Shown: piece by piece, positions 8,658 through 17,677 of the stretch | Layout: the number at the start of each line of letters is the position of its first letter | Numbering within the stretch: the first letter of the stretch is position 1 | Assembly: GCA_025357635.1 (NCBI GenBank) | Contig: JANXOV010000063.1 | Coordinates: forward strand, 1 to 53,352 | Reading direction: 5' to 3' | Source: Pseudomonadota bacterium | GTDB lineage: Bacteria > Pseudomonadota > Gammaproteobacteria > Steroidobacterales > Steroidobacteraceae | DNA length: 53,352 nt | Position numbers and translations under genes: made by a program | The notes under the pieces: generated by a model | The model's database searches: none | Told to the model about the DNA's origin: nothing | What the model saw: the letters and a program-made list of their open reading frames with translations, nothing else

Positions 8658-10016
8658 ATGCGTAAGCTTTTCTCGATTTCGACCCTGTTGTTCGCCTCCG
8701 TGACTGCTTGGGCCCAACCCACGGAAGCCCCCGTGGTGTTCCGCAGCGATGTTGCTTTGGTGCGGGTGGACGTCCAGGCGCTAGATAGTACAAATCATGC
8801 AATCACGAGTCTACGTGCTCAGGATTTCGAGATCCGCGACGAAGGCCGGTTGCGTGAGGTGAAGAATTTTGCCAAAGAAAACATGCCCATCGACGTGCTG
8901 TTCCTGCTGGACGTTAGCGGCAGCATGCGCCCTCATGTGGAAAAGATCGCCTCAGCTTCGCGCACGGCCATGCACGTCCTACGTGAGGATGACCGAATTG
9001 GAATCATGGTTTTCGATCGGCAGACCCGGATGCGCATGCCATTGCGAAAGGGACTGGATGCGGTGGAATCGGAATTCCGCACCTTGCTGCGACAGGAAAA
9101 GTTCAACGGCGGCACGGACATTACAAGGGCCCTATTTGATGCGGCTGAATATATGGAGCGTTCCGGACGCAAGGAAGCTCGCAAGACTGTGATCATTGTT
9201 ACCGATGATCAAACCGAGGGTGCGTTCCAAGTGGACGAATTCGGAGTGGGAAGGGCATTTGGCCAATCAGACACCGTGTTGAATGCGTTGCTTGCGCCCG
9301 ATGCGATGCAAAATCGTGGGATGATTCCGCAGCGTGGCGGCTACCCGCAGGGCGGTCAAAGGCGCGGTGGTGGTGGCCGTAGCCGCGGTGGTATTGGTTT
9401 TCCGATGCCTGGAGGAGGAGGCGGTTATCCCGGTGGTGGCGGCGGTTATCCCGGAGGCGGAGGGGGCGTTGGCGGCCCACGCACCAAGTCGGCACACACA
9501 GCTGAGATCGCCCAGGATTCCGGCGGCGACAGTTTCCCCGTGAGTGATGCCTTCGCTTTGGAAAATACGCTGACCCGCATGAGGCAACGCTACACGCTTT
9601 ATTTCCTCTCGCCTGACGATGCGCGGCCCGGACAGGAGCGCAGCATCAGCGTGGACTTGGCTGCGGTGATTCGAGACCGCTACCCTAATGCCGACGTCCG
9701 ATACCGCAAGACCTATTTCGCGTCTTCAAGTGCGACGGGGAAGGCGGAGCCGAGCTATTCTTCGATTGATGACCGGCCATCGAGCAACCCTCGAAGCCGT
9801 TCCAACAGGGATGACGCTTCCGATTCCGATCGCCCGGTGATACGCCGCCGGCCGGTTGCGGATGGAACGGGTAGTGGTCCGCGAGGTCCAAATCCGGCAT
9901 TGGGCGGAACCGCCCCGACAGGTAGCATTACGACTCCCGATTCGCAGACGAAAACTGGAGGTTGGCGAAAGGTGGAAGATCCTCCTCCTCCGGTTAAATT
10001 GAAAGAAAACCAGTAG
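8658..10016 (+). CDS. VWFA-related secreted protein with internal Gly-rich loop
   Basis: 452 residues from the ATG at 8658, chosen because a typical signal peptide begins there (MRKLFSISTLLF, cleavage after AWA); in-frame TTG 8616 and ATG 8634 would add a polar leader. It matches the VWFA-related domain widespread in Acidobacteriota: an N-terminal beta domain, then a von Willebrand A fold with a complete MIDAS motif (DVSGS, Asp85, Ser87, Ser89) that binds a divalent metal, and later TDDQTE. An insertion rich in Gly, Arg, Pro and Tyr (about 218-275, with two GGGGGYP units) splits the A domain before its last helices (LENTLTRMRQRYTLYF). The C-terminal 90 residues are disordered (Ser, Arg, Pro). 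Probable role is extracytoplasmic protein binding. Confidence 0.85.
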   Translation: MRKLFSISTLLFASVTAWAQPTEAPVVFRSDVALVRVDVQALDSTNHAITSLRAQDFEIRDEGRLREVKNFAKENMPIDVLFLLDVSGSMRPHVEKIASASRTAMHVLREDDRIGIMVFDRQTRMRMPLRKGLDAVESEFRTLLRQEKFNGGTDITRALFDAAEYMERSGRKEARKTVIIVTDDQTEGAFQVDEFGVGRAFGQSDTVLNALLAPDAMQNRGMIPQRGGYPQGGQRRGGGGRSRGGIGFPMPGGGGGYPGGGGGYPGGGGGVGGPRTKSAHTAEIAQDSGGDSFPVSDAFALENTLTRMRQRYTLYFLSPDDARPGQERSISVDLAAVIRDRYPNADVRYRKTYFASSSATGKAEPSYSSIDDRPSSNPRSRSNRDDASDSDRPVIRRRPVADGTGSGPRGPNPALGGTAPTGSITTPDSQTKTGGWRKVEDPPPPVKLKENQ

Positions 10017-10022
10017 AGATAA

Positions 10023-10040
10023 AGGTTAATTATGTAACCT
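10023..10040. promoter_or_regulatory. Inverted repeat AGGTTA-N6-TAACCT
   Basis: A perfect 6-base inverted repeat lies 6 bases after the stop of the VWFA gene. A related palindrome, GTTAC-G-GTAAC, lies at 8599-8609 before the same gene. Either could be an operator; there is no T tract to make this a terminator. The rest of the gap 10,041-10,249 shows nothing clear except GAGG before the TTG start at 10,250. Confidence 0.2.
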
Positions 10041-10249
10041 GAGGTTGCATCCGTTAACTATTCCGGGCAACCACTGGAACGCAACTCGTAAATTTGATAC
10101 GCTTTTCGGTTGGGCCTGTTGTTACAAGGAAGTTACCGGCATCGTCTCTGACCGAAGAAAAGCAGCGCAAGAAAGCCACCTTCATAAGATGATCTGATGT
10201 TAGCCGCCGAGCTACTAACGAGTACTGCGCCCAGAAGACGGAGGATCGA

Positions 10250-12028
10250 TTGAAACCTACCGACGTTCGCAATCCAGACTACTTCCATAAAGTAGTCGAT
10301 TGCCAATGGGGTTGCCCTGCGCACACCAACGTGCCCGAATATATCCGCATGATAGCCCAAGGCCGTTATAGCGATGCCTACATGCTGAACCGGGAATCGA
10401 ACGTGTTCCCTGGCGTGTTGGGCCGCACTTGTGACCGTCCATGTGAACCGGCATGCCGCCGCGGGCGTCTTGAAGACGCCAAGCCCGTTGCCATTTGCCG
10501 GCTGAAGCGCGTTGCCGCCGACCATCGCGACGACATTACTGACCGGCTGCCCACTGCCCCCGAAAAGAAAAATGGTAAGCGAGTGGCGTGCATTGGCGCC
10601 GGCCCCGCTTCGTTGACGGTGGCCAATGACTTGATGCCGCTTGGCTACGAAGTCACGATTTTTGAAAAGCAGGACAAGCCGGGCGGTCTGATGCGGACTA
10701 ATATTCCGTCGTTCCGTTTGCCGGAACAAGTTTTGGATGACGAGATAGGTTACATCCTTAACATGGGTGTGGACATCCGTTACGGTTCGCCTGTGAAGAG
10801 CTTGAAAGCTATCGCGAGCGAATATGATGCGGTATTTGTGGGAAGCGGCGCACCGCGTGGTAAGAATCTGGAATTGCCCGGCCGCGATGAAACAGATCGG
10901 ATCCATTTGGGTATCGACTGGCTGGAATCTATCGCATTCGACCATGTGACTTCGATTGGGGAAAAAGTTCTGATCATCGGCGTGGGGAACACGGCTATGG
11001 ATTGTTGCCGTTCGTCCCTGCGGATGGGTGGCAAGGACATTAAGGTGATGGCGCGACGGCCCCGCGCCTACTTCAAGGCATCGCCCTGGGAACTGGAAGA
11101 CGCCGAGGAAGAAGGCGTGGAAATTGTTATCAACCACGCGCCCAAGAGGTTTGTCGTTGAAAACGGCAAATTGAAAGGTATGGAGTTCGAGCGCCTGGAA
11201 TGGGATGCGGACGCGAAGAAATCCACCGTGATAGATACGGTGTTTCTGCCGGCCGACGACGTAATTCTGGCTATCGGGCAGGACAACGCTTTCCCTTGGA
11301 TCGAGCGCGACATGGGGATCGAGTTCGACAAGTGGGACATTCCCAAAGTCGACAAGGTGACATTTGAATCGGCGCGTCCTGGTGTGTTCTTTGGCGGCGA
11401 CGCGGCGTTTGGCCCGAAGAATATTATATGGGCCGTGGAGCATGGCCACCAAGCGGCGGTTTCTGTACACAATCACTGCCAGGGCATCGCCACCAGCGAA
11501 CGGCTTCCGGTGGGAATGAACTTGATTCCGCAGAAGATGGGTCTTAGCGAGTGGAGCTACCACAACGATTTCAATCCATCCAAACGCCAGAAAATGACTC
11601 ACGTCGATCTGGTGGAGCGATTCAAGAATTTGAATGTTGAAGTGGAGACTGGCTTCACAGCTGAACAGACCGCGCGTGAAGTGCAGCGCTGTTTGAATTG
11701 CGACATTGAAACTGTATTCACCGCTAAACGCTGCATCGAATGCGATGCCTGCATCGACATCTGTCCCGTGGATTGCCTGACCATCGCACCCAACGGCACC
11801 GACGCGCAGCTGCGCTCACGGCTCAAGGCGCCGGCGACCAATCCTGCGCAGGCCCTGTACGTATCCAGCGCGTTGCCGCACACCGCGCGCGTCATGGTCA
11901 AGGACGAGGACGTTTGCGTTCACTGCGGTTTGTGCGCGGAACGCTGCCCGACCGCCGCCTGGGACATGCAAAAATCCACGATCAACATTCCGCACGCAAT
12001 CGATGAGGGCGCGACATGCCGGAGCTAA
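10250..12028 (+). CDS. GltD-like FAD/NAD(P) oxidoreductase with C-terminal 4Fe-4S domains (probable chimera)
   Basis: 592 residues from a TTG start with GAGG in front. Order: Cys-rich N-terminal 4Fe-4S helical domain as in GltD and dihydropyrimidine dehydrogenase (about 18-72), FAD-binding GAGPAS (about 115), NAD(P)-binding GVGNTAMD (about 245), then two ferredoxin clusters, CxxCxxCxxxCP from about 495 and again from about 556. It probably passes electrons between NAD(P)H and the 2-oxoacid oxidoreductase encoded next, whose start overlaps it by 13 bases. Base composition changes within the gene: codons up to about 11,720 are mixed, those after about 11,760 are strongly GC-ending like everything downstream. 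The last about 95 residues therefore seem to come from another genome. The reading frame is intact across the join. Confidence 0.85.
   Translation: MKPTDVRNPDYFHKVVDCQWGCPAHTNVPEYIRMIAQGRYSDAYMLNRESNVFPGVLGRTCDRPCEPACRRGRLEDAKPVAICRLKRVAADHRDDITDRLPTAPEKKNGKRVACIGAGPASLTVANDLMPLGYEVTIFEKQDKPGGLMRTNIPSFRLPEQVLDDEIGYILNMGVDIRYGSPVKSLKAIASEYDAVFVGSGAPRGKNLELPGRDETDRIHLGIDWLESIAFDHVTSIGEKVLIIGVGNTAMDCCRSSLRMGGKDIKVMARRPRAYFKASPWELEDAEEEGVEIVINHAPKRFVVENGKLKGMEFERLEWDADAKKSTVIDTVFLPADDVILAIGQDNAFPWIERDMGIEFDKWDIPKVDKVTFESARPGVFFGGDAAFGPKNIIWAVEHGHQAAVSVHNHCQGIATSERLPVGMNLIPQKMGLSEWSYHNDFNPSKRQKMTHVDLVERFKNLNVEVETGFTAEQTAREVQRCLNCDIETVFTAKRCIECDACIDICPVDCLTIAPNGTDAQLRSRLKAPATNPAQALYVSSALPHTARVMVKDEDVCVHCGLCAERCPTAAWDMQKSTINIPHAIDEGATCRS
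11700..11800. other. Compositional break; suspected chimeric junction
   Basis: Left of here the genes look acidobacterial with about 52% GC in sampled lines; right of here they look proteobacterial with 60-67% GC in most sampled lines. The break coincides with the first ferredoxin motif of the oxidoreductase, whose Cys-dense coding is strongly conserved between phyla. No insertion sequence, integrase, tRNA or direct repeat is seen at the join. Confidence 0.6.
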
Positions 12029-13854
12029 TCAAATCCGCCGACCGCGTGAACGACTTCACCTTGAAATTCGCCAACGTCAACGGCACCGGGTCGGCCAGCG
12101 CCAATTCGCTGCTCATGAAGGCCATTTTCCGGATGGGCATTCCGGTGACGGGAAAGAATTACTTTCCCTCCAACATCCAGGGCCTGCCCACCTGGTACGA
12201 AATCCGCGTCACGCGCGACGGCTATGCCGCGCGCGCCAGCCGCATCGACATCATGGTGGCAATGAATGCGGAGACCTACGCCAAGGATGTGCGCGAGGTG
12301 GCCTCCGGTGGCTTTTTGATTTATGACGCCACCTGGCCGCGCAGCGCGCTGCTGCAGCGGGGCGACATCACCGTCATCGGCGTACCGCTGGCAAAAATGG
12401 TCAACGAGAGTTTCGACGGTGTGCGCAACCGCATCCTGCTCAAGAACATCGCCTACGCCGGCGTGCTTGCGGCGCTGCTGGATGTCGATCTGAACATCAT
12501 CGACACGCTGCTGAAGGAAAGCTACGCCAAAAAACAAAAGCTTCTGGATTCGAACACCAAAGCCTTGCGTCTGGGCTACGACTACGCCAAGCAGCACCTG
12601 AACTGTCCATTGCCGCTGCGGGTGGCGCATCTGGACAAGACCAAGGGCCACATCATGATCGACGGCAACACCGCGGCCGGTCTGGGCTGCGTTTATGCCG
12701 GGGCGACGGTCGGCGCCTGGTATCCGATCACGCCGTCCACCTCACTGATGGACGCGTTCAAAGGCTTTTGCGAGCGCTATCGCGTGGACCCGGATACCGG
12801 CGAGCGCAATTTTGCAGTGATTCAGGCGGAGGATGAACTGTCCGCCATCGGCATGGTGCTGGGCGCGTCCTGGAACGGCGCACGCGCCTTCACACCCACC
12901 AGCGGGCCGGGCATCTCGTTGATGAATGAGTTTGTCGGGCTCGCGTACTACGCCGAAGTGCCCGCCGTGATTTTCGACGTGCAGCGCGTCGGGCCCTCCA
13001 CCGGCATGCCCACGCGCACGCAGCAGTCCGACATCATGTTGGCTGCCTATGCCTCGCACGGGGACACCCGCCACGTGGTGCTGTTTCCGGCGAACCCCGA
13101 GGAGTGTTTCTACATGGCGGTGCAGGCATTTGACCTGGCCGAACGGTTGCAGACGCCGGTGTTCGTGCTGTCGGATCTGGACATCGGCATGAACGATTGG
13201 ATGTGCCGCGATCTGAAATGGGACGATGCCTACAAGCCCGACCGCGGCAAGGTGCTGTCCGCCGAGGAGCTGGCGGGGCTGGACAAGTTCTATCGCTATG
13301 TCGATCGTGACGATGATGGGATCACCTACCGCACGCTGCCGGGCGTGAACCCCAAGGGTGCGTATTTCACGCGCGGTTCGGGGCACAATCAATACGGTGG
13401 CTACACCGAGGATTCGGCCGAGTATCAATTCGTGCTCGACCGGCTCAAGCGCAAGTTCTCCAACGCGGCCAAGTATGTGCCCAAACCGGAGTTCGTGGGC
13501 AAGGGCGACAGTGAGGTCGGCATCATCAGTGTCGGCAGCTGCGACGGCGCGGTGCGCGAAGCGCTCGACGTGCTGGCGCGGCAGAAGATGAACGTCGACT
13601 ACATGCGCGTCAGAGCCTTCCCGTTCAACGCCGACGTGGAGGCGTTCCTGCGCAATCACGCCACGATTTTCGTGGTCGAGCAGAATCGCGACGCGCAGCT
13701 GCGCTCTCTGCTGATTCTGGAAACGGCGGCGGAAAAATCCAAGCTGAACTCCATCCTGAGCTACAGCGGGTTTCCGATGTCATGCGACCCGATCGTCGAT
13801 GGCATCCGCGCCAAACTTGCCGAAGCGCCGCGGCTCTCTGCCATCAAGCGTTGA
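12016..13854 (+). CDS. 2-oxoacid:acceptor oxidoreductase, fused gamma-alpha subunit
   Basis: 612 residues. The first about 190 form the gamma domain (early GTGSASANS glycine loop); residues about 205-600 are the alpha (pyrimidine-binding) part, with WYPITPSTSLMD and an ExE-type region (QAEDELSA), as in KorA. With the next gene it forms a thiamine-diphosphate enzyme that oxidises a 2-oxoacid to an acyl-CoA with a low-potential electron acceptor. The preceding oxidoreductase could be that acceptor or a link to NAD(P). The start overlaps the upstream gene by 13 bases with GAGGGC in front, and the beta gene begins 13 bases downstream. Which 2-oxoacid is used cannot be read here; 2-oxoglutarate is the common choice for this gamma-alpha fusion. 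Confidence 0.88.
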   Translation: MPELIKSADRVNDFTLKFANVNGTGSASANSLLMKAIFRMGIPVTGKNYFPSNIQGLPTWYEIRVTRDGYAARASRIDIMVAMNAETYAKDVREVASGGFLIYDATWPRSALLQRGDITVIGVPLAKMVNESFDGVRNRILLKNIAYAGVLAALLDVDLNIIDTLLKESYAKKQKLLDSNTKALRLGYDYAKQHLNCPLPLRVAHLDKTKGHIMIDGNTAAGLGCVYAGATVGAWYPITPSTSLMDAFKGFCERYRVDPDTGERNFAVIQAEDELSAIGMVLGASWNGARAFTPTSGPGISLMNEFVGLAYYAEVPAVIFDVQRVGPSTGMPTRTQQSDIMLAAYASHGDTRHVVLFPANPEECFYMAVQAFDLAERLQTPVFVLSDLDIGMNDWMCRDLKWDDAYKPDRGKVLSAEELAGLDKFYRYVDRDDDGITYRTLPGVNPKGAYFTRGSGHNQYGGYTEDSAEYQFVLDRLKRKFSNAAKYVPKPEFVGKGDSEVGIISVGSCDGAVREALDVLARQKMNVDYMRVRAFPFNADVEAFLRNHATIFVVEQNRDAQLRSLLILETAAEKSKLNSILSYSGFPMSCDPIVDGIRAKLAEAPRLSAIKR

Positions 13855-13867
13855 TCCCGGGAACACC

Positions 13868-14926
13868 ATGTCATTCATCAACAAACCCAAAGTCTCCCAT
13901 CCGTCCCTGCCGCGCAATGCGTTGGGACTGACGCGCCGCCAGTACGAGGGCAGCATGTCGACGCTGTGCGCCGGCTGCGGCCACGATTCCATCACGGCCG
14001 CGATCGTCGAGGCTTGCTGGGGACTGGACATGCGCCCCGAGCAGCTGGTCAAGCTGTCGGGCATCGGCTGCTCCTCCAAGACGACGGCCTATTTCGTCGC
14101 CGGTGCGCACGGCTTCAACTCCGTGCATGGCCGCATGCCCTCGATCGCCAGCGGCGCCAGCGCGGCAAATCGCGAACTGACCTATATCGGCATTTCCGGC
14201 GACGGCGATTCGCTGTCCATCGGTCTGGGGCAGCTGGTGCATGTGATCCGCCGCAACGTGAACATGCTGTACATGATCGAAAACAACGGCGTCTACGGCC
14301 TCACCAAGGGTCAATTTTCGGCTTCCGCCGACATCGGCACCAAGGCCAAGAAGGGGGATGTCAATCAGACGCCGCCCATCGATCCGGTGCTGCTGGCGCT
14401 GTCATTGGGCGCCACCTTCGTTGCGCGCAGCTTCTCCGGCGACAAGGCGCAGCTGGTGCCGTTGATCCAGGCCGGCCTGCGCCACAACGGGTTCGCGCTC
14501 ATCGACGTGCTCTCACCCTGCGTGACGTTCAACGATCATGAGGGTTCGACCAAGAGCTACACGTTCACGCGCGAACACTATCAGCCCGTCGTGGAAACGG
14601 ACTTCGTGGCGCACGCGTCCGAGATTTCCGTCAACTATGCCGAAGGCGAGAGCGTGTCGGTTCAATTGCACGACGGCAGCCGGGTCAACCTGCGCAAGCT
14701 CGACCCGAGCTACGATCCGACAGACCGCAGCGCTGCTTACAACTACATCGAAACCAAGCTCAAGAATCACGAGTATGTGACCGGGCTGATTCACATCGAC
14801 GAATCCAGCAGCACCGAGTTTCACACGCTCAACAAGACCACTGCGGTGCCATTGAACCGCCTGCCGTTCGAGAAGCTCGCGCCGGGTGCCGCCGCATTGG
14901 ATAAGCTCATGGGACGGTATCGCTAA
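13868..14926 (+). CDS. 2-oxoacid:acceptor oxidoreductase, beta subunit
   Basis: 352 residues. It binds thiamine diphosphate through GDGDS (Gly111-Asp112-Gly113) followed by ENNGVYGLTKGQ, and one 4Fe-4S cluster through CAGCGHDS (Cys34, Cys37), GIGCSS (Cys68) and a later Cys in SPCVTF. This is the KorB/PorB layout at the usual length. It lies 13 bases after the gamma-alpha subunit and completes a three-gene operon with the flavoprotein. The gene ends 13 bases before the convergent yceH. Codon use matches the rest of the right-hand part of the window. Confidence 0.9.
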   Translation: MSFINKPKVSHPSLPRNALGLTRRQYEGSMSTLCAGCGHDSITAAIVEACWGLDMRPEQLVKLSGIGCSSKTTAYFVAGAHGFNSVHGRMPSIASGASAANRELTYIGISGDGDSLSIGLGQLVHVIRRNVNMLYMIENNGVYGLTKGQFSASADIGTKAKKGDVNQTPPIDPVLLALSLGATFVARSFSGDKAQLVPLIQAGLRHNGFALIDVLSPCVTFNDHEGSTKSYTFTREHYQPVVETDFVAHASEISVNYAEGESVSVQLHDGSRVNLRKLDPSYDPTDRSAAYNYIETKLKNHEYVTGLIHIDESSSTEFHTLNKTTAVPLNRLPFEKLAPGAAALDKLMGRYR

Positions 14927-14939
14927 AGGACCGGCCGCG

Positions 14940-15599
14940 CTAGGGCTTGGGCAGCAAGGTCTGGATCTGCGCCTGCAGTTCCGCGACGAGTTCCTCGAGG
15001 CGGCTCACTCGTGCATTCAAGGTCGGCCCCTGCGCGGCGCCAGCGCTTTCCATTTCCGGCTCAGGCTCCGGCGCCGACTCCACCATGCCGCTGAACAGGT
15101 GAACGTAGCGCGACTCGCGTGATCCGGGCGCGCGCGGCAGGCGGGCGACGAACGGGCCTTCCTCACGGGCCATGAGGCCTTTGAGCACGCTCTCCACCTC
15201 GTCGCTGTCGGCGAAGTCGCAGAACCGATTGGTGCGTGTGCGCAGTTCACCCGGCGTCTGCGCGCCGCGCAGCAGCAGCACGTCGAGGATGCCCAGTTCC
15301 TGCTTGGTGAACTTGAGCGAGCCGAACTCCGTGTTGCAAAAGCGGTGCTTGTACTTGGTGACGCGCCCGCCGTAGCCGGCGGACTTGTCGCTCACGAGGT
15401 ATTTCTTCATCAAGGCGTCCACCGCCGACTGCACCTGGGATTCGCTCAATTCCATGACCGGTTCACGGTTGGTTTTTTGATTGCAGGCGTTCGTCAGGGC
15501 GTTCAGCGACAGGGGGTATTGGTCCGGTGTCGTGACTTCTTTTTCGATCAGGGAGCCTATGACGCGGGCTTCGACGGCGGACAGTTCGATATTCATCAT
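14940..15599 (-). CDS. yceH: YceH-like protein (DUF480)
   Basis: 219 residues. It begins with the family signature ([40 protein letters not shown], here only partly quoted by its ends [10 protein letters not shown] and NQKTNRxPV), two winged-helix domains, and [13 protein letters not shown] in between. The final about 30 residues form a coiled coil ([15 protein letters not shown]). YceH homologues are widespread in Proteobacteria and of unknown role; the winged helices suggest nucleic-acid or protein binding. It is convergent with the korB-like gene and divergent from frmA, sharing an 81-base intergenic region. Two adjacent Met codons (15,599 and 15,596) could each be the start. Confidence 0.9.
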   Translation of the reverse strand: MMNIELSAVEARVIGSLIEKEVTTPDQYPLSLNALTNACNQKTNREPVMELSESQVQSAVDALMKKYLVSDKSAGYGGRVTKYKHRFCNTEFGSLKFTKQELGILDVLLLRGAQTPGELRTRTNRFCDFADSDEVESVLKGLMAREEGPFVARLPRAPGSRESRYVHLFSGMVESAPEPEPEMESAGAAQGPTLNARVSRLEELVAELQAQIQTLLPKP

Positions 15600-15680
15600 T
15601 CACCTTTCATGACGGACTTCCAACTCGGGTCCGCTTGCACTAGGGTAGCGGTTTCGCGCGCCACCTTACGGACATTCATC

Positions 15681-16790
15681 ATGAAAACAAAAGCTGCTGT
15701 TGCATTTGCCGCCGGCAAACCGCTGGAAATCCACGAGGTGAATCTCGACGGCCCCAAGGCCGGCGAGGTCCTGGTCGAAATCAAGGCCACCGGAATCTGT
15801 CATACCGACGAATTCACCCGTTCCGGGGCCGATCCGGAAGGCCTGTTTCCGGCGATTTTCGGCCATGAAGGCGCCGGCATTGTCGTCGATGTGGGTCCCG
15901 GCGTCACTTCGGTGAAAAAGGGCGACCATGTCATTCCGCTGTATACACCCGAATGCCGGCAGTGCAAATCCTGCACCTCGCACAAGACCAACCTGTGTAC
16001 GGCCATCCGCGCCACCCAGGGCAAGGGACTCATGCCCGACGGCACCAGCCGCTTTTCCATCGGCAAGGACCTGATCCACCACTACATGGGCTGCTCGACG
16101 TTTTCCACTTTCACCGTGATGCCGGAGATCGCAGTGGCCAAAATCCGTGAAGATGCCCCTTTCGACAAGGTCTGCTATATCGGCTGCGGCGTCACCACCG
16201 GCATTGGCGCCGTCATCAACACGGCCAAGGTGGAGGCGGGCGCCAATGTCGTGGTGTTCGGCCTGGGCGGCATCGGACTCAACGTCATCCAGGGCGCACG
16301 CCTGGTGGGCGCCAACAAGATCATCGGCGTGGACCTTAACCCCAAGCGCAAAGCGCTGGCCGAGAAATTCGGCATGACGCATTTCGTCAACCCGAAGGAA
16401 GTGGGCGCTGACCTGATTGCGCATCTGGTTGCTCTCACCGACGGCGGCGCGGACTACAGCTTCGAGTGCGTGGGCAATGTGGATCTGATGCGCCAGGCGC
16501 TGGAGTGCACGCATCGCGGCTGGGGCGTGTCGGTCATCATCGGTGTTGCCGGTGCCGGTCAGGAAATCAAGACGCGTCCGTTCCAGCTGGTGACGGGCCG
16601 CGTGTGGAAGGGCACGGCTTTTGGCGGCGCCCGCGGCCGCACCGACGTGCCGAGGATCGTGGACTGGTACATGGACGGCAAGATCAACATCGACGATCTG
16701 ATCACGCACCAGATGCCGCTTGCCGACATCAACAAAGCCTTCGATCTGATGCATTCCGGCGACTCGATCCGCAGCGTCGTGGTGTACTGA
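15681..16790 (+). CDS. frmA: S-(hydroxymethyl)glutathione dehydrogenase (class III alcohol dehydrogenase)
   Basis: 369 residues, the exact usual size. It oxidises S-hydroxymethylglutathione, formed spontaneously from formaldehyde and glutathione, to S-formylglutathione with NAD+. Catalytic zinc ligands are Cys in GICHTDE, His in FGHEGAG and Cys in YIGCGVTTG; structural zinc is held by the [15 protein letters not shown] cluster; NAD+ binds at GLGGIGLNV. The downstream esterase gene overlaps by one base (TGATG), so the two steps of formaldehyde oxidation are coupled. No frmR-type regulator is adjacent. Demethylation by the Rieske or P450 enzymes further on could supply formaldehyde, but this pair is common as housekeeping. 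Confidence 0.96.
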   Translation: MKTKAAVAFAAGKPLEIHEVNLDGPKAGEVLVEIKATGICHTDEFTRSGADPEGLFPAIFGHEGAGIVVDVGPGVTSVKKGDHVIPLYTPECRQCKSCTSHKTNLCTAIRATQGKGLMPDGTSRFSIGKDLIHHYMGCSTFSTFTVMPEIAVAKIREDAPFDKVCYIGCGVTTGIGAVINTAKVEAGANVVVFGLGGIGLNVIQGARLVGANKIIGVDLNPKRKALAEKFGMTHFVNPKEVGADLIAHLVALTDGGADYSFECVGNVDLMRQALECTHRGWGVSVIIGVAGAGQEIKTRPFQLVTGRVWKGTAFGGARGRTDVPRIVDWYMDGKINIDDLITHQMPLADINKAFDLMHSGDSIRSVVVY

Positions 16791-17629
16791 TGGAAATCGT
16801 TTCCGAACACGTTTGCTATGGCGGCGTCCAGCGCTTCTACAAGCACGTTTCCTCGGAAACGCGTGGGGAGATGAAATTCTCGGCCTATCTGCCTCCGCAG
16901 GCACGTGAGCGCAGCGTGCCGGTGCTGTATTTCCTCTCCGGCCTGACCTGCACCGAAGAGACCTTCATGATCAAGTCGCATGCGCAGATGGTTGCCGCGC
17001 AGCTCGGACTGATGCTGGTGAGTCCGGACACGAGTCCGCGCGCACAGCGCTATCCCGGGGATGCCGACAATTGGGATTTCGGGTGTTCGGCAGGATTTTA
17101 CGTCGATGCGACGCAGTCCCCCTGGTCCGAAAGCTATCGCATGTACAGCTACGTGACGCGCGAGCTGCCGGCGCTGGTGGCCGCGAACCTGCCGGCGCGC
17201 GCCGGGGCCGCGGGCATTTTCGGGCATTCCATGGGCGGTCATGGGGCATTGGTGTGCGCCTTGCGCAATCCGGGTCAGTACAAGTCGCTTTCCGCGTTCG
17301 CGCCCATCGCCGCGCCGAGCCAGTGTCCCTGGGGTCAGAAGGCGTTCACGAATTACCTGGGACACGACAAGCAGTCATGGCAGGCGTATGACGCCAGCGA
17401 ACTGGTCGCGCAAAGCCCTTTCATGGACGAGATTCTCATCGATCAGGGCACGGCGGATAAATTTCTGGCCGAGCAATTGAATCCGGATGTTTTCGCCGCC
17501 GCCGCGCGCAAGTCGGGCCAGAAGCTCAACCTGCGCATGCAGACGGGTTATGACCACGGCTACTATTTCATCCAGAGCTTCATGGCGGATCATCTGAAGC
17601 ACCACGCGGCGCGGCTTCAGCCTGCTTAG
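16790..17629 (+). CDS. fghA: S-formylglutathione hydrolase
   Basis: 279 residues. It hydrolyses S-formylglutathione to formate and glutathione. The alpha/beta-hydrolase triad is visible: nucleophile Ser in GHSMGGHG, Asp in IDQGTADKF, His in GYDHGYYFI. The family segment LYFLSGLTCTEETFMIK and the DTSPR loop near residue 80 confirm the esterase D/FrmB family. Translation is coupled to frmA through the TGATG overlap. I chose ATG 16,790 because the longer open frame upstream lies inside frmA. Confidence 0.95.
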   Translation: MEIVSEHVCYGGVQRFYKHVSSETRGEMKFSAYLPPQARERSVPVLYFLSGLTCTEETFMIKSHAQMVAAQLGLMLVSPDTSPRAQRYPGDADNWDFGCSAGFYVDATQSPWSESYRMYSYVTRELPALVAANLPARAGAAGIFGHSMGGHGALVCALRNPGQYKSLSAFAPIAAPSQCPWGQKAFTNYLGHDKQSWQAYDASELVAQSPFMDEILIDQGTADKFLAEQLNPDVFAAAARKSGQKLNLRMQTGYDHGYYFIQSFMADHLKHHAARLQPA

Positions 17630-17646
17630 GCTGGACGCCTGAAGCC
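17613..17646 (+). other. Inverted repeat at the end of the frmA-fghA operon
   Basis: GGCTTCAG (17,613-17,620) pairs perfectly with CTGAAGCC (17,639-17,646), with an inner AGCC-TGCTT-AGGCT stem as an alternative fold. It spans the fghA stop codon. No T tract follows, so it may protect the mRNA 3' end or mark a Rho-independent-like end; weak evidence. Confidence 0.3.
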
Positions 17647-17677
17647 AGGGTCAACCTCCTTGAGTCATAGTACGGGC

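Noticed and set aside
10133-11602. 489-codon open frame on the minus strand opposite the flavoprotein gene
   Set aside because: Its product has no recognisable domains and an unusual His/Arg/Val mix, while the plus strand encodes clear FAD, NAD and iron-sulfur motifs.
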